Shown here: positions 8,204 through 19,224 of the stretch, one piece after another
How positions within the stretch are numbered: the first letter of the stretch is position 1
How the letters are laid out: every line of letters begins with the position of its first letter
Translations under genes and position numbers: made by a program
DNA from: Pseudomonas cyclaminis
Lineage (GTDB): Bacteria; Pseudomonadota; Gammaproteobacteria; Pseudomonadales; Pseudomonadaceae
Direction: 5' to 3'
NCBI RefSeq assembly: GCF_015163715.1
Contig: NZ_JADDUM010000016.1
Span: 1-32,953, forward strand
DNA: 32,953 nucleotides
Notes under the pieces: generated by a model
What the model was told of the DNA's origin: nothing
The model's input: the letters and a program-made list of their open reading frames with translations, nothing else
Database searches by the model: none

Positions 8204-10917
8204 ATGGCCACTATCCACGTAGACGGCAAAGCGCTCGAAGTCGATGGGGCGGACAACCTGTTACAGGCGTGTCTGTCACTAGGCCTCGACATCCCGTATT
8301 TCTGCTGGCACCCCGCGCTCGGTAGCGTCGGTGCCTGTCGCCAGTGTGCGGTCAAGCAATACACCGACGAGAACGACACCCGTGGTCGTATCGTCATGTC
8401 CTGCATGACCCCAGCCACTGACAACACCTGGATCTCCATCGAAGATGAAGAATCCAAGGCGTTCCGCGCCAGCGTTGTCGAATGGCTGATGACCAACCAC
8501 CCCCACGACTGCCCGGTCTGTGAGGAAGGCGGTCACTGCCACCTGCAAGACATGACGGTGATGACCGGCCACAACGAGCGCCGTTATCGCTTCACCAAGC
8601 GTACCCACCAGAACCAGGACCTCGGCCCGTTCATTTCCCACGAGATGAACCGCTGCATCGCCTGCTACCGTTGCGTGCGTTTCTATAAAGACTACGCCGG
8701 CGGCACCGACCTGGGCGTCTTCGGCGCCCACGACAACGTGTACTTCGGTCGCGTTGAAGACGGCGTGCTGGAAAGCGAGTTCTCCGGCAACCTCACCGAG
8801 GTCTGCCCGACCGGTGTGTTCACCGACAAGACCCACTCCGAGCGCTACAACCGCAAGTGGGACATGCAATTCGCCCCGAGCATCTGCCATGGCTGCTCCA
8901 GCGGTTGCAACATCTCCCCGGGCGAGCGCTACGGTGAACTGCGTCGTATCGAAAACCGCTTCAACGGTTCGGTCAACCAGTACTTCCTGTGCGACCGTGG
9001 CCGTTTCGGCTATGGCTACGTCAACCGCAAGGATCGCCCGCGCCAACCGCTGCTGGCCGATGGCGCCAAGCTGAGCCTGGACGACGCGCTGGATAAAGCC
9101 GCCGACCTGCTGCGCGGCCGTAACATCGTCGGGATCGGTTCTCCCCGCGCCAGCCTCGAAAGCAACTACGCGTTGCGCGAGCTGGTCGGTGCCGAGCACT
9201 TCTACTCCGGTATCGAAGCCGGTGAGCTGGAGCGCATCCGCCTGGTCCTGCAAGTGTTGAACGACAGCCCGCTGCCTGTTCCGAACATGCGTGACATCGA
9301 AGACCACGACGCGATCTTCGTGCTCGGTGAAGACCTGACCCAGACCGCCGCCCGCGTGGCCCTGTCCCTGCGCCAGTCGGTCAAGGGCAAGGCTGAAGCG
9401 ATGGCCGACGCCATGCGCGTACAGCCGTGGCTCGACGCCGCCGTGAAAAACATCGGCCAGCACGCGCTGAACCCGCTGTTTATCGCCAGCATCGCTGAAA
9501 CCAAGCTCGACGACATCGCCGAAGAATGCGTCCACGCAGCGCCCGACGACCTGGCCCGCATCGGTTTTGCCGTGGCCCACGCCCTCGACGCCAGCGCGCC
9601 TGCCGTCGAAGGCCTGGACGCGGAAGCCGTTGAACTGGCCCAGCGCATCGCCGACGCCCTGCTCGCGGCCAAGCGCCCGTTGATCATCGCCGGCACCTCG
9701 TTGGGTTCCAAGGCGCTGATCGAAGCCGCTGCCAACATCGCCAAGGCCTTGAAGCTGCGCGACAAGAATGGCTCCATCAGCCTGGTTGTGCCGGAAGCCA
9801 ACAGCCTTGGCCTGGCCATGCTCGGTGGTGAGTCCCTGGACGCCGGCCTGCAAGCCGTGATCGACGGCTCTGCCGACGCCATCGTGGTGCTGGAAAATGA
9901 CCTGTATACCCGCACCGATGCCGCCAAGGTTGACGCTGCGCTGAACGCCGCAAATTGCTGATCGTCGCCGACCACCAGAAGACCGCCACCAGCGACCGCG
10001 CTCAGTTGGTACTGCCAGCGGCGAGCTTCGCCGAAGGCGACGGCACCCTGGTCAGCCAGGAAGGCCGCGCCCAGCGCTTCTTCCAGGTGTTCGATCCAAA
10101 GTACATGGACGCCAGCATCCTGGTTCACGAAGGCTGGCGCTGGCTGCATGCCCTGCGCGCAACCCTGCTGAACCAGCCGATCGACTGGACCCAGCTTGAC
10201 CACGTGACCGCCGCCGTCGCTTCCAGCGCACCGCAGCTTGCGCGGATTGTCGACGCCGCACCGTCCGCCGCGTTCCGCATCAAGGGCATGAAACTGGCCC
10301 GTGAACCGCTGCGTTACTCCGGTCGTACTGCCATGCGCGCCGACATCAGCGTGCACGAACCGCGTACACCACAAGACAACGACACCGCGTTCGCCTTCTC
10401 CATGGAAGGTTACTCGGGTTCGGTCGAGCCCCGTCAACAGGTGCCATTCGCCTGGTCGCCGGGCTGGAACTCGCCGCAAGCCTGGAACAAGTTCCAGGAC
10501 GAAGTCGGTGGTCACATCCGCGCTGGCGACCCGGGCACCCGCCTGATCGAAAGCACCGGTGATTCGCTGAACTGGTTCGCTGCCGTACCGCGTCCGTTCA
10601 ACCCGGCCCAGGGCACCTGGCAGGTTGTCCCGTTCTTCCACCTGTTCGGCAGCGAAGAGAACTCTTCCAAGGCCGCGCCGGTGCAAAGCCGCATCCCAGA
10701 AGCCTACGTGTCCGTGGCCAAGTCCGAAGCCGACCGTCTCGGCGTCAACGACGGCGCCCTGCTCAGCGTGACCGTGGCCGGCCAGACCCTGCGTCTGCCG
10801 CTGCGCATCAATGAAGAGTTGGGTGCCGGCCTGGTTGCACTGCCTAAAGGCCTCGCCGGCATCCCGCCTGCGATCTTCGGCAAAACCGTTGACGGTCTGC
10901 AGGAGGCAGCGCAATGA
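8204..10917 (+). CDS. nuoG: NADH-quinone oxidoreductase subunit G, frameshifted at about 9951 as read
   Basis: The 75-kDa iron-sulfur subunit. The N-terminal third has all expected ligands: N1b (Cys34, 45, 48, 67), N5 (His101, Cys103, 106, 112), N4 (Cys151, 154, 157, 201) and the extra N7 cluster (Cys228, 231, 235, 263). A molybdopterin-oxidoreductase-like domain without catalytic role follows. As read, the frame stops at TGA 9959-9961 after 585 residues, and a second frame carries the rest to 10917. Inserting one C near 9951 (GCCGCAAA to GCCGCCAAA) gives ...[14 protein letters not shown] and a 904-residue protein, the normal length. The stop overlaps the nuoH start (ATGA). A single-base sequencing error is likely; otherwise the subunit would be truncated. 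Confidence 0.92.
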
Positions 10918-11921
10918 CTTGGTTCACGCCGGAAGTAATTGACGTGATCATTTCGGTGGTCAAGGCCATCGTGATCCTGTTGGCCGTGGTTGTTGCGGGC
11001 GCCCTGCTCAGCTTCGTCGAACGTCGCCTGCTGGGCTGGTGGCAGGACCGTTACGGTCCGAACCGCGTTGGCCCGTTCGGCATGTTCCAGATTGCCGCCG
11101 ACATGCTGAAAATGTTCTTCAAGGAAGACTGGACCCCGCCGTTTGCCGACAAGGTGATCTTCACCCTGGCACCGGTCGTGGCCATGAGCGCCTTGCTGAT
11201 CGCCTTCGCGATCATCCCGATCACCCCGACCTGGGGCGTGGCGGACCTGAACATCGGCTTGCTGTTCTTCTTCGCCATGGCCGGTCTGTCGGTCTACGCG
11301 GTGCTGTTCGCCGGTTGGTCGAGCAACAACAAGTTCGCCCTGCTGGGCAGCTTGCGGGCCTCGGCCCAGACCGTGTCCTACGAAGTGTTCATGGGCCTCG
11401 CGCTGATGGGCATCGTGGTGCAGGTCGGCTCGTTCAACATGCGCGACATCGTCGAGTACCAGGCGCAGAACCTGTGGTTCATCATTCCGCAGTTCTTCGG
11501 CTTCTGCACCTTCTTCATCGCTGGCGTGGCCGTGACTCACCGTCACCCATTCGACCAGCCGGAAGCGGAACAGGAACTGGCCGACGGTTACCACATTGAA
11601 TATGCCGGCATGAAGTGGGGCATGTTCTTCGTCGGTGAGTACATCGGCATCATCTTGATCTCGGCCCTGCTGGTCACGCTGTTCTTCGGCGGCTGGCACG
11701 GTCCGTTCGGCATCCTGCCGCAGTTGGCGTTCTTCTGGTTCTTCCTGAAGACCGCGTTCTTCATCATGTTGTTTATCCTGCTGCGCGCTTCCATCCCGCG
11801 TCCACGGTACGACCAGGTGATGGATTTCAGCTGGCGCTTCTGCCTGCCGCTGACCCTGATCAATTTGCTGGTGACGGCTGCCGTTGTGTTGTTGAACACG
11901 CCCGCCGGCGCGGTTCAGTGA
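10914..11921 (+). CDS. nuoH: NADH-quinone oxidoreductase subunit H
   Basis: Membrane subunit (ND1 type) that joins the two arms of complex I and forms part of the quinone entry channel. The 335-residue protein has about eight hydrophobic helices. Family motifs include [24 protein letters not shown] near the first helix and the acidic loop [25 protein letters not shown]. It overlaps nuoG by 4 bp. nuoI begins 11 bp after its stop, preceded by a GAGGA ribosome-binding site that overlaps the nuoH end. Confidence 0.97.
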   Translation: MTWFTPEVIDVIISVVKAIVILLAVVVAGALLSFVERRLLGWWQDRYGPNRVGPFGMFQIAADMLKMFFKEDWTPPFADKVIFTLAPVVAMSALLIAFAIIPITPTWGVADLNIGLLFFFAMAGLSVYAVLFAGWSSNNKFALLGSLRASAQTVSYEVFMGLALMGIVVQVGSFNMRDIVEYQAQNLWFIIPQFFGFCTFFIAGVAVTHRHPFDQPEAEQELADGYHIEYAGMKWGMFFVGEYIGIILISALLVTLFFGGWHGPFGILPQLAFFWFFLKTAFFIMLFILLRASIPRPRYDQVMDFSWRFCLPLTLINLLVTAAVVLLNTPAGAVQ

Positions 11922-11932
11922 GGATTTGACCC

Positions 11933-12481
11933 ATGTTCAAATATATTGGCGACATCGTTAAGGGTACCGGTACCCAGTTGCGAAGCCTGGTGATGGTTTT
12001 CGGCCATGGCTTTCGCAAACGCGACACCCTGCAATACCCGGAAGAAGCGGTGTACCTGCCGCCGCGCTATCGCGGCCGTATCGTGCTCACCCGCGACCCC
12101 GATGGCGAAGAGCGTTGCGTAGCCTGCAACCTGTGCGCCGTGGCGTGCCCGGTGGGTTGCATCTCCCTGCAGAAAGCTGAAACCGAAGACGGTCGCTGGT
12201 ACCCGGACTTCTTCCGTATCAACTTCTCGCGCTGCATTTTCTGCGGCCTCTGCGAGGAAGCTTGCCCGACCACCGCGATCCAGCTCACACCGGATTTCGA
12301 GATGGCCGAGTTCAAACGTCAGGACCTGGTGTACGAGAAAGAAGATCTGCTGATCTCTGGTCCCGGTAAAAACCCTGATTACAACTTCTATCGTGTTGCA
12401 GGTATGGCCGTTGCCGGTAAGCCGAAAGGCGCCGCACAAAACGAAGCCGAGCCGATCAACGTGAAGAGCTTGCTGCCTTAA
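11933..12481 (+). CDS. nuoI: NADH-quinone oxidoreductase subunit I
   Basis: Ferredoxin-like subunit passing electrons through clusters N6a and N6b to N2. The 182-residue protein has two CxxCxxCxxxC sets: Cys62, 65, 68, 72 ([12 protein letters not shown]) and Cys101, 104, 107, 111 ([12 protein letters not shown]). A Cys at 76 follows the first set. A ribosome-binding sequence GAGGA precedes ATG 11933. nuoJ follows after 9 bp, with AAGGAAG in the gap. Confidence 0.97.
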   Translation: MFKYIGDIVKGTGTQLRSLVMVFGHGFRKRDTLQYPEEAVYLPPRYRGRIVLTRDPDGEERCVACNLCAVACPVGCISLQKAETEDGRWYPDFFRINFSRCIFCGLCEEACPTTAIQLTPDFEMAEFKRQDLVYEKEDLLISGPGKNPDYNFYRVAGMAVAGKPKGAAQNEAEPINVKSLLP

Positions 12482-12490
12482 GGAAGAAAG

Positions 12491-12994
12491 ATGGAATTCG
12501 CTTTCTATTTCGCATCGGGTATTGCAGTGGTGTCCACGCTTCGCGTGATCACCAACACCAACCCCGTGCACGCCCTGCTCTACCTGATCATTTCGCTGAT
12601 CGCCGTGGCCATGACCTTCTTCAGCCTCGGCGCACCGTTCGCCGGTGTCCTGGAAGTGATCGCCTACGCCGGCGCCATCATGGTGCTGTTCGTGTTTGTG
12701 GTGATGATGCTCAACCTGGGGCCGGCTTCGGTCGCCCAGGAACGTGTCTGGCTCAAGCCCGGCATCTGGCTCGGCCCGGTTGTCCTCGCAGCCCTGCTGC
12801 TGGGTGAACTGCTGTATGTGCTGTTCGCGCACCAGAGCGGCCAGGCCATCGGCCACACCACCGTCGACGCGAAGGCCGTGGGCATCAGCCTGTTCGGCCC
12901 GTACCTGCTGGTGGTCGAACTGGCTTCGATGCTGCTGCTCGCCGCAGCCATCACCGCCTTCCACTTGGGCCGCAACGAAGCCAAGGAGCAATGA
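12491..12994 (+). CDS. nuoJ: NADH-quinone oxidoreductase subunit J
   Basis: Membrane subunit (ND6 type), 167 residues with five hydrophobic helices. The conserved third-helix stretch [22 protein letters not shown] is present; this helix carries the pi-bulge thought to link quinone chemistry to proton pumping. The ribosome-binding site AAGGAAG ends a few bases before ATG 12491. The nuoJ stop lies 2 bp before the nuoK start. Confidence 0.96.
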   Translation: MEFAFYFASGIAVVSTLRVITNTNPVHALLYLIISLIAVAMTFFSLGAPFAGVLEVIAYAGAIMVLFVFVVMMLNLGPASVAQERVWLKPGIWLGPVVLAALLLGELLYVLFAHQSGQAIGHTTVDAKAVGISLFGPYLLVVELASMLLLAAAITAFHLGRNEAKEQ

Positions 12995-12996
12995 CG

Positions 12997-13305
12997 ATGC
13001 CTGCTATCCCTTTGGAGCATGGTCTGGCGGTTGCCGGCATCCTGTTCTGCCTTGGCCTGGTCGGCCTGATGGTTCGCCGTAACATTCTGTTCGTGTTGAT
13101 GAGCCTGGAAATCATGATGAACGCCGCGGCACTGGCTTTTATCGTGGCAGGCGCACGTTGGGGCCAGCCGGATGGACAAGTCATGTTCATCCTGGTGATC
13201 AGCCTGGCAGCCGCCGAAGCCAGTATTGGCCTGGCGATCCTGCTGCAACTGTATCGTCGCTTCCACACGCTTGATATCGACGCTGCCAGTGAGATGCGCG
13301 GATGA
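12997..13305 (+). CDS. nuoK: NADH-quinone oxidoreductase subunit K
   Basis: Small membrane subunit (ND4L type), 102 residues with three helices and the two conserved buried glutamates Glu38 (SLEIMMN) and Glu74 (AAAEASIG) of the proton path. Two in-frame ATGs compete, 12991 and 12997. AAGGAG lies 8 bp before 12997 but only 2 bp before 12991, so 12997 (MPAIPLEHG) is preferred. The stop overlaps the nuoL start by ATGA at 13302-13305. Confidence 0.95.
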   Translation: MPAIPLEHGLAVAGILFCLGLVGLMVRRNILFVLMSLEIMMNAAALAFIVAGARWGQPDGQVMFILVISLAAAEASIGLAILLQLYRRFHTLDIDAASEMRG

Positions 13306-15154
13306 ACATGATCTTTCTGACTTTCGTATTTCCCCTGATCGGTTTCCTGCTGCTGTCGTTCTCCCGTGGACGCTGGTCGGAAAACTTCTCGGCCTTGATC
13401 GGCGTGGGTTCCATTGGCCTGTCGGCCATCGTGACCGCCTACGTCATCTGGCAATTCAACGTCGCGCCACCGGAAGGCGGCCATTACACCCTGGTGCTGT
13501 GGCAGTGGATGTCGGTGGAGGGCTTCAAGCCCAACTTCGCCCTCTACGTCGACGGCCTGTCGATCACCATGCTCGGCGTGGTGGTGGGTGTCGGCTTCCT
13601 GATCCACCTGTTCGCGTCCTGGTACATGCGCGGCGAAGCGGGCTACTCGCGCTTCTTCTCGTACACCAACCTGTTTATCGCCAGCATGCTGTTCCTGGTA
13701 CTCGGCGATAACCTGTTGTTCCTGTACTTCGGTTGGGAAGGCGTGGGCCTGTGCTCGTACCTGTTGATCGGTTTCTACTACAGCAACCGCAACAACGGTA
13801 ACGCGGCACTCAAGGCATTCATCGTTACCCGGATCGGCGACGTGTTCATGGCCATCGGCCTGTTCATCCTGTTCCAACAGGTTGGCACGCTGAACATCCA
13901 GGAACTGCTGGTGCTGGCACCGCAGAAATTCCAGGTCGGCGACTTCTGGATCACCCTGGCGACCCTGATGCTGCTGGGCGGCGCTGTCGGTAAATCCGCG
14001 CAACTGCCGCTGCAAACCTGGCTGGCGGACGCGATGGCCGGTCCTACTCCGGTGTCGGCACTGATCCACGCCGCAACCATGGTTACTGCCGGTGTCTACC
14101 TGATCGCCCGTACCCACGGCCTGTTCACCCTGGCGCCGGACATCCTGCACCTGGTGGGTGTGGTCGGCGGCGTGACCCTGGTGCTGGCCGGCTTTGCCGC
14201 GCTGGTGCAGACCGACATCAAGCGGATCCTCGCCTACTCGACCATGAGCCAGATCGGCTACATGTTCCTGGCCCTGGGCGTAGGTGCCTGGGACGCGGCG
14301 ATCTTCCACCTGATGACCCACGCCTTCTTCAAGGCCCTGCTGTTCCTGGCCTCCGGTGCGGTGATCGTGGCCTGCCACCACGAGCAGAACATCTTCAAGA
14401 TGGGCGGCCTGTGGAAGAAACTGCCGTTGGCCTACGCCAGCTTCATCGTCGGTGGTGCCGCATTGGCTGCCCTGCCACTGGTGACCGCCGGTTTCTACTC
14501 GAAAGACGAAATCCTCTGGGAAGCCTTTGCCAGCGGTAACCAGAACCTGCTGTACGCAGGCCTGGTGGGTGCGTTCATGACCTCGCTGTACACCTTCCGC
14601 CTGATCTTCATCACGTTCCACGGTGAAGCCAAGACCGAAGCGCACGCAGGCCACGGCATCTCCCACTGGTTGCCCCTGTCGGTACTGATCGTGCTGTCGA
14701 CCTTCATCGGCGCCCTGATTACGCCGCCACTGGCCGGTGTACTGCCGGAAAGCGCCGGCCATGCCGGTGGCGCCGCCAAGCACAGCCTGGAAATCGCCTC
14801 GGGGGCCATCGCCATCGCGGGTATCCTGCTGGCGGCCTGTTGTTCCTCGGCAAGCGTCGCTTTGTCACCGCCGTGGCCAACAGTGGCATCGGCCGCTTCC
14901 TGTCGGCCTGGTGGTTTGCTGCCTGGGGCTTCGACTGGATCTACGACAAACTGTTCGTCAAGCCTTACCTGGCCATCAGCCATGTACTGCGCAAAGACCC
15001 GCTCGACCAGACTATCGGTCTGATCCCGCGTGCCGCCAAGGCTGGTCACACCGCCCTGAGCCGCAGCGAGACCGGCCAACTGCGCTGGTATGCAGCGTCC
15101 ATGGCGGTCGGTGCCGTGCTGGTGATCGGCGCCATCGTTGTCGTGGCGGTCTGA
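13302..15154 (+). CDS. nuoL: NADH-quinone oxidoreductase subunit L, frameshifted at about 14837 as read
   Basis: Largest antiporter-like subunit (ND5 type) and one of the proton channels. It shows [16 protein letters not shown] with Glu146, and [22 protein letters not shown]. As read, the first frame runs 573 residues to 15023, but its last 60 or so are unlike any NuoL and not hydrophobic. A second frame from about 14840 to 15154 encodes the expected end ([12 protein letters not shown] ... [15 protein letters not shown]). One added C near 14837 (GCGGCCTG to GCGGCCCTG) gives ...AGILLAALLFLGK and 617 residues, the normal length. That C-terminal region includes the end of the lateral helix, so a true lesion should harm the complex. 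Error is likelier. Confidence 0.92.
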
Positions 15155-15218
15155 CTATGTCCATGCGCATTGCGTACATTGCGAACTTTGCAAACCTGCG
15201 AAAGGAAACGAGCCTGTC

Positions 15219-16751
15219 ATGATTCTGCCCTGGCTAATCCTGATCCCCTTTATCGGCGGCCTGCTCTGCTGGATGGGTGAACGCTTCGGCGCCACCCTCC
15301 CCCGCTGGATCGCGTTGCTGACCATGTCCCTGGAACTCGCGCTCGGCCTCTGGCTGTGGGCCCATGGTGACTATTCATTTGCTCCGGCACCGGGTGTCGA
15401 TCCAACCTTCGCGCTTGAATTCAAGCACGTGTGGATCCAGCGCTTCGGCATCAACGTGCACCTGGCCCTCGACGGCCTGTCACTGTTGATGATCCTGCTG
15501 ACCGGCCTGCTGGGTATCCTCTCGGTACTCTGCTCCTGGAAAGAGATCCAGCGTCACGTGGGCTTCTTCCACCTGAACCTGATGTGGATCCTGGGCGGTG
15601 TTGTCGGCGTGTTCCTGGCGCTGGACCTGTTCATGTTCTTCTTCTTCTGGGAAATGATGCTGGTGCCGATGTACTTCCTCATCGCGCTCTGGGGTCACAG
15701 TTCTTCGGACGGCAAGAAAACCCGGATCTACGCGGCGACCAAGTTCTTCATCTTCACCCAGGCTTCCGGCCTGATCATGTTGGTGGCGATCCTGGGTCTG
15801 GTACTGGTCAACTTCAACAGCACGGGCGTGATTACCTTCAACTACGCCGACCTGTTGAAAACCAAGATGTCCCTGACCACCGAGTACATCCTGATGCTGG
15901 GCTTCTTCATCGCGTTCGCGGTGAAGCTGCCGGTGGTGCCGTTCCACTCCTGGCTGCCGGATGCCCACGCCCAGGCGCCGACTGCTGGCTCCGTGGACCT
16001 GGCCGGTATCCTGCTGAAAACCGCTGCCTACGGCCTGCTGCGTTTCGCCCTGCCGCTGTTCCCGAATGCCTCGGCCGAATTCGCGCCGATTGCCATGACC
16101 CTGGGTCTGATCGGGATCTTCTACGGTGCGTTCCTGGCGTTCGCGCAAACCGACATCAAGCGTCTGATCGCCTTCTCGTCCGTTTCCCACATGGGTTTCG
16201 TACTGATCGGCATCTACTCCGGCAGCCAGCTGGCGCTGCAAGGCGCAGTGATCCAGATGCTGGCCCACGGTGTTTCGGCCGCCGCACTGTTTATCCTGAG
16301 TGGTCAGCTGTACGAGCGCCTGCACACCCGTGACATGCGTGAAATGGGTGGCGTGTGGTCGCGCATTGCGTACCTGCCGGCGATCAGCCTGTTCTTCGCC
16401 GCCGCGTCCCTGGGCTTGCCGGGTACCGGTAACTTCATCGGCGAGTTCCTGATCCTGATGGGTGCCTTCGTGCAGACGCCGTGGATCAGTGCGATTGCCA
16501 CCTCCGGCCTGGTATTCGGTTCGGTCTACTCGTTGATCATGATCCACCGCGCCTACTTCGGCCCGGCCAAGTCCGACACCGTCCTGCAAGGGATGGATGC
16601 GCGCGAACTGATCATGGTGCTCGGCCTGGCGGTACTGCTGATCTACATCGGCGTGTACCCGCAACCGTTCCTGGACACTTCTGCCGCAACGATGCATGGC
16701 GTGCAGCAGTGGTTCGGCACCGCCTTCTCTCAACTCGCTTCGGCCCGGTAA
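15219..16751 (+). CDS. nuoM: NADH-quinone oxidoreductase subunit M
   Basis: Antiporter-like membrane subunit (ND4 type), 510 residues, about 14 helices. It has the conserved Glu145 in [14 protein letters not shown] and the channel motif [24 protein letters not shown] 15219 is preceded by AAAGGAAA at a rather long distance; the frame is open further upstream, but those residues are charged and Cys-rich, unlike any NuoM start. A 64-bp gap follows nuoL. nuoN starts 7 bp after the stop. Confidence 0.96.
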   Translation: MILPWLILIPFIGGLLCWMGERFGATLPRWIALLTMSLELALGLWLWAHGDYSFAPAPGVDPTFALEFKHVWIQRFGINVHLALDGLSLLMILLTGLLGILSVLCSWKEIQRHVGFFHLNLMWILGGVVGVFLALDLFMFFFFWEMMLVPMYFLIALWGHSSSDGKKTRIYAATKFFIFTQASGLIMLVAILGLVLVNFNSTGVITFNYADLLKTKMSLTTEYILMLGFFIAFAVKLPVVPFHSWLPDAHAQAPTAGSVDLAGILLKTAAYGLLRFALPLFPNASAEFAPIAMTLGLIGIFYGAFLAFAQTDIKRLIAFSSVSHMGFVLIGIYSGSQLALQGAVIQMLAHGVSAAALFILSGQLYERLHTRDMREMGGVWSRIAYLPAISLFFAAASLGLPGTGNFIGEFLILMGAFVQTPWISAIATSGLVFGSVYSLIMIHRAYFGPAKSDTVLQGMDARELIMVLGLAVLLIYIGVYPQPFLDTSAATMHGVQQWFGTAFSQLASAR

Positions 16752-16758
16752 GAGCGCT

Positions 16759-18222
16759 ATGGAATTCACGATCCAACACTTTATCGCGCTTGCGCCGCTG
16801 CTGATTACCAGCCTCACCGTTGTGGCGGTGATGCTGGCAATCGCGTGGCGCCGCAATCATTCGCAAACGTTCCTGCTGTCCTGCGCCGGGTTGAACCTGG
16901 CCCTGCTGTCGATCATCCCGGCCCTCAAGGTCGCGCCACTGGCGGTCACGCCATTGATGATGGTCGATGACTTCGCACTGCTGTACATCGCGCTGATCCT
17001 GGTCGCGACCCTGGCCTGCGTCACCCTCGCCCACGCCTACCTCGGCGAAGGCGGCACCGGCTACCCCGGCAACCGCGAAGAGCTGTACCTGCTGATCCTG
17101 CTGGCTGCGGCCGGCGGTATCGTGCTGGTCAGCGCACAGCACCTGGCGGGCCTGTTCATCGGCCTGGAACTGCTGTCGATCCCGACCTACGGCCTGGTGG
17201 CCTATGCCTTCTTCAACAAGCGCTCCCTGGAAGCCGGCATCAAGTACATGGTGCTGTCGGCCGCCGGTTCCGCGTTCCTGTTGTTCGGCATGGCCCTGCT
17301 CTACGCCGAAGCCGGCAGCCTGAGCTTCACCGGGATCGGCCACGCCCTGGCCGCCACCAACAGCCCCGCGCCGATTGCCCAACTGGGCCTGGCGATGATG
17401 CTGATCGGCCTGGCGTTCAAGCTCTCCTTGGTGCCATTCCACCTGTGGACCCCGGACGTGTACGAAGGCGCCCCGGCGCCGGTGGCTGCGTTCCTGGCCA
17501 CGGCGTCCAAGGTCGCGGTGTTTGCGGTGATGGTGCGTCTGTTCCAGATCTCGCCTGCCGCCAACACCGGCGTGCTGAGCAACGTGCTGACCGTGATCGC
17601 CATTGCGTCGATCCTGTTCGGTAACCTGCTGGCCCTGACCCAGAACAACCTCAAGCGTCTGCTGGGTTACTCGTCCATCGCCCACTTCGGCTACCTGCTG
17701 ATCGCCCTGGTGGCGAGCAAAGGCCTGGCCGTGGAAGCCATCGGCGTGTACCTGGTCACCTACGTGATCACCAGCCTCGGCGCGTTCGGCGTGATCACCC
17801 TGATGTCTTCGCCGTACAAAGGTCGAGACGCGGACGCCCTGTACGAATACCGCGGCCTGTTCTGGCGCCGTCCGTACCTGACCGCCGTACTGACCGTGAT
17901 GATGCTGTCCCTGGCCGGTATCCCGCTGACTGCAGGCTTTATCGGCAAGTTCTACATCGTCGCCACCGGTGTTGAAGCTCACGAGTGGTGGTTGGTTGCA
18001 TCCCTGGTCCTGGGTAGCGCCATCGGCGTGTTCTACTACCTGCGCGTGATGGTTACCCTCTACCTGATCGAGCCCAACCTGCGTCGTGTGGATGCCGAGC
18101 TGCATTGGGAACAGAAGGCAGGCGGCGTGATGCTGCTGGCCATCGCCCTGCTCGCGTTCTTCCTGGGCGTGTACCCACAACCGTTGCTCACCCTGGTGCA
18201 GCACGCGGTACTGGGCGTTTGA
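16759..18222 (+). CDS. nuoN: NADH-quinone oxidoreductase subunit N
   Basis: Last gene of the operon, the third antiporter-like subunit (ND2 type). The 487-residue protein has about 14 hydrophobic helices, Glu137 in [14 protein letters not shown], and [25 protein letters not shown] in the channel half. Start ATG 16759 is preceded by TAAGAG. The frame is open upstream inside nuoM, but that extension does not look like a NuoN start. A strong terminator lies 27 bp downstream. Confidence 0.96.
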   Translation: MEFTIQHFIALAPLLITSLTVVAVMLAIAWRRNHSQTFLLSCAGLNLALLSIIPALKVAPLAVTPLMMVDDFALLYIALILVATLACVTLAHAYLGEGGTGYPGNREELYLLILLAAAGGIVLVSAQHLAGLFIGLELLSIPTYGLVAYAFFNKRSLEAGIKYMVLSAAGSAFLLFGMALLYAEAGSLSFTGIGHALAATNSPAPIAQLGLAMMLIGLAFKLSLVPFHLWTPDVYEGAPAPVAAFLATASKVAVFAVMVRLFQISPAANTGVLSNVLTVIAIASILFGNLLALTQNNLKRLLGYSSIAHFGYLLIALVASKGLAVEAIGVYLVTYVITSLGAFGVITLMSSPYKGRDADALYEYRGLFWRRPYLTAVLTVMMLSLAGIPLTAGFIGKFYIVATGVEAHEWWLVASLVLGSAIGVFYYLRVMVTLYLIEPNLRRVDAELHWEQKAGGVMLLAIALLAFFLGVYPQPLLTLVQHAVLGV

Positions 18223-18248
18223 TCGCTTAGCGGTATGTGAACCAACAG

Positions 18249-18274
18249 AAACGGCGCCTTCGGGCGCCGTTTTT
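18249..18274 (+). terminator. Rho-independent terminator of the nuo operon
   Basis: GGCGCC (18253-18258) and GGCGCC (18263-18268) around a TTCG tetraloop, extended to about 10 bp by flanking AAAC/GTTT pairs and followed by T residues. It closes the 15-kb nuo transcript. Confidence 0.93.
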
Positions 18275-18303
18275 GCGTTCTGGGCTGACCAGCAGTAGCC
18301 CTG

Positions 18304-18334
18304 AAAAAAACGCCCCGGATGTTCGGGGCGTTTT
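18304..18334 (-). terminator. Terminator of the outer-membrane protein gene
   Basis: CGCCCCG (18311-18317) and CGGGGCG (18324-18330), with A-run and T-run flanks. Read on the minus strand, the hairpin is followed by seven T, 15 bp past the stop of the beta-barrel gene. Together with the nuo terminator it isolates two converging transcripts. Confidence 0.88.
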
Positions 18335-18348
18335 ACATGGCAACCGCG

Positions 18349-19101
18349 TTAGAACGCGATGCCTACCTTGACCCCGTATTCATCCCGCTTGAGCCGAGTG
18401 TTATCGGCCACTTCAGAATCCCCGTCGAGCTTGTATTCGGTGCGGGTGTAGTAAAGGCCCGCCATCACCGGCAGGTCACCCTTCTGGTTCATCAGCAAGC
18501 TGACTTCGGCGTAAGGGTTGGTGCGGTCCTTGAGGTCTACGGTGTCGCTGCCCACGCCGTCCACCTTGAGCTTCGTACGACCATCAATGGTGCGACGTGC
18601 GCCGGCTTCGAAACGCAGCGTCATGTCATCGAACTGATGGTTGTAGCCCAGGGCTGCCTTGGCGAACGGCGACTTGTTGGTGAGTTCCATGTCGTAGTCG
18701 TTCGAGTCCAGCTCATAGCGGGTCCAGCTGTAACCGCCGCCAACGATCACATCGACGAAGTTGCGCGCATCCAGCGCGGCACGCCAGCCGAGATCCAGAT
18801 CAGCCTGGCCTTCCTTGAGTTTGTTATCACTCTTTTTACCGTACTTGGCTTCCACACCTGCCTGGTAGATAAAGCCCGACTCGGCGGTGAGCTTGTTGCC
18901 GAAGTTGTAGAAAAGGCCGGCTTCGGGCATGTGGTCCTTATCACTTTCACTACCGCCTTCGAGCTTGAAGTCGTTGTAGCTGCCCAGAATCCCGAAGGTG
19001 GAAATCGGGTCAGTGGACGGTGCGGCGAACACCACGGCTGGAGCGGCGACCAGCGCCAGCAGTGAGGAATTCTTGAGGAAGTTTCCGAATAGTTTGGACA
19101 T
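18349..19101 (-). CDS. Outer-membrane beta-barrel protein, function unknown
   Basis: A 250-residue exported protein. Residues 1-26 form a Sec signal peptide ending VFA before Ala27. The mature part has alternating polar and hydrophobic strands with aromatic girdles (FGILGSYNDFKL, AGLFYNFGN, VDVIVGGGYSWTRYEL, MAGLYYTRTEYKL). It ends in Phe (YGVKVGIAF), the usual C-terminal signal for the Bam machinery. Eight to ten strands seem possible. I do not recognise a named family with certainty; it lacks clear OmpW or OprF motifs. The ribosome-binding site AAGGAG is at good spacing. The gene is alone and converges on nuoN. Confidence 0.8.
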   Translation of the reverse strand: MSKLFGNFLKNSSLLALVAAPAVVFAAPSTDPISTFGILGSYNDFKLEGGSESDKDHMPEAGLFYNFGNKLTAESGFIYQAGVEAKYGKKSDNKLKEGQADLDLGWRAALDARNFVDVIVGGGYSWTRYELDSNDYDMELTNKSPFAKAALGYNHQFDDMTLRFEAGARRTIDGRTKLKVDGVGSDTVDLKDRTNPYAEVSLLMNQKGDLPVMAGLYYTRTEYKLDGDSEVADNTRLKRDEYGVKVGIAF

Positions 19102-19224
19102 CGTTTACATCTCCTTGTCTGGTGGGCAAATTATTCAGGCACCGCTTCGAGCCCAGGCTGGCACCAAAGGTTCGAAAAAATTTGCCCCCACCTGGAAGTA
19201 AAACGGTTCAGCGATGGCTCTAGG

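Noticed and set aside
12951..14783. Long open frame antisense to nuoK-nuoL (610 residues)
   Set aside because: Gln/His/Gly-rich shadow of a membrane protein gene on the other strand.
6714..15154. Programmed ribosomal frameshifting in nuoF, nuoG and nuoL
   Set aside because: No slippery heptamer or matching downstream structure at the three sites, and these genes are not known to use recoding; simple one-base loss explains all.
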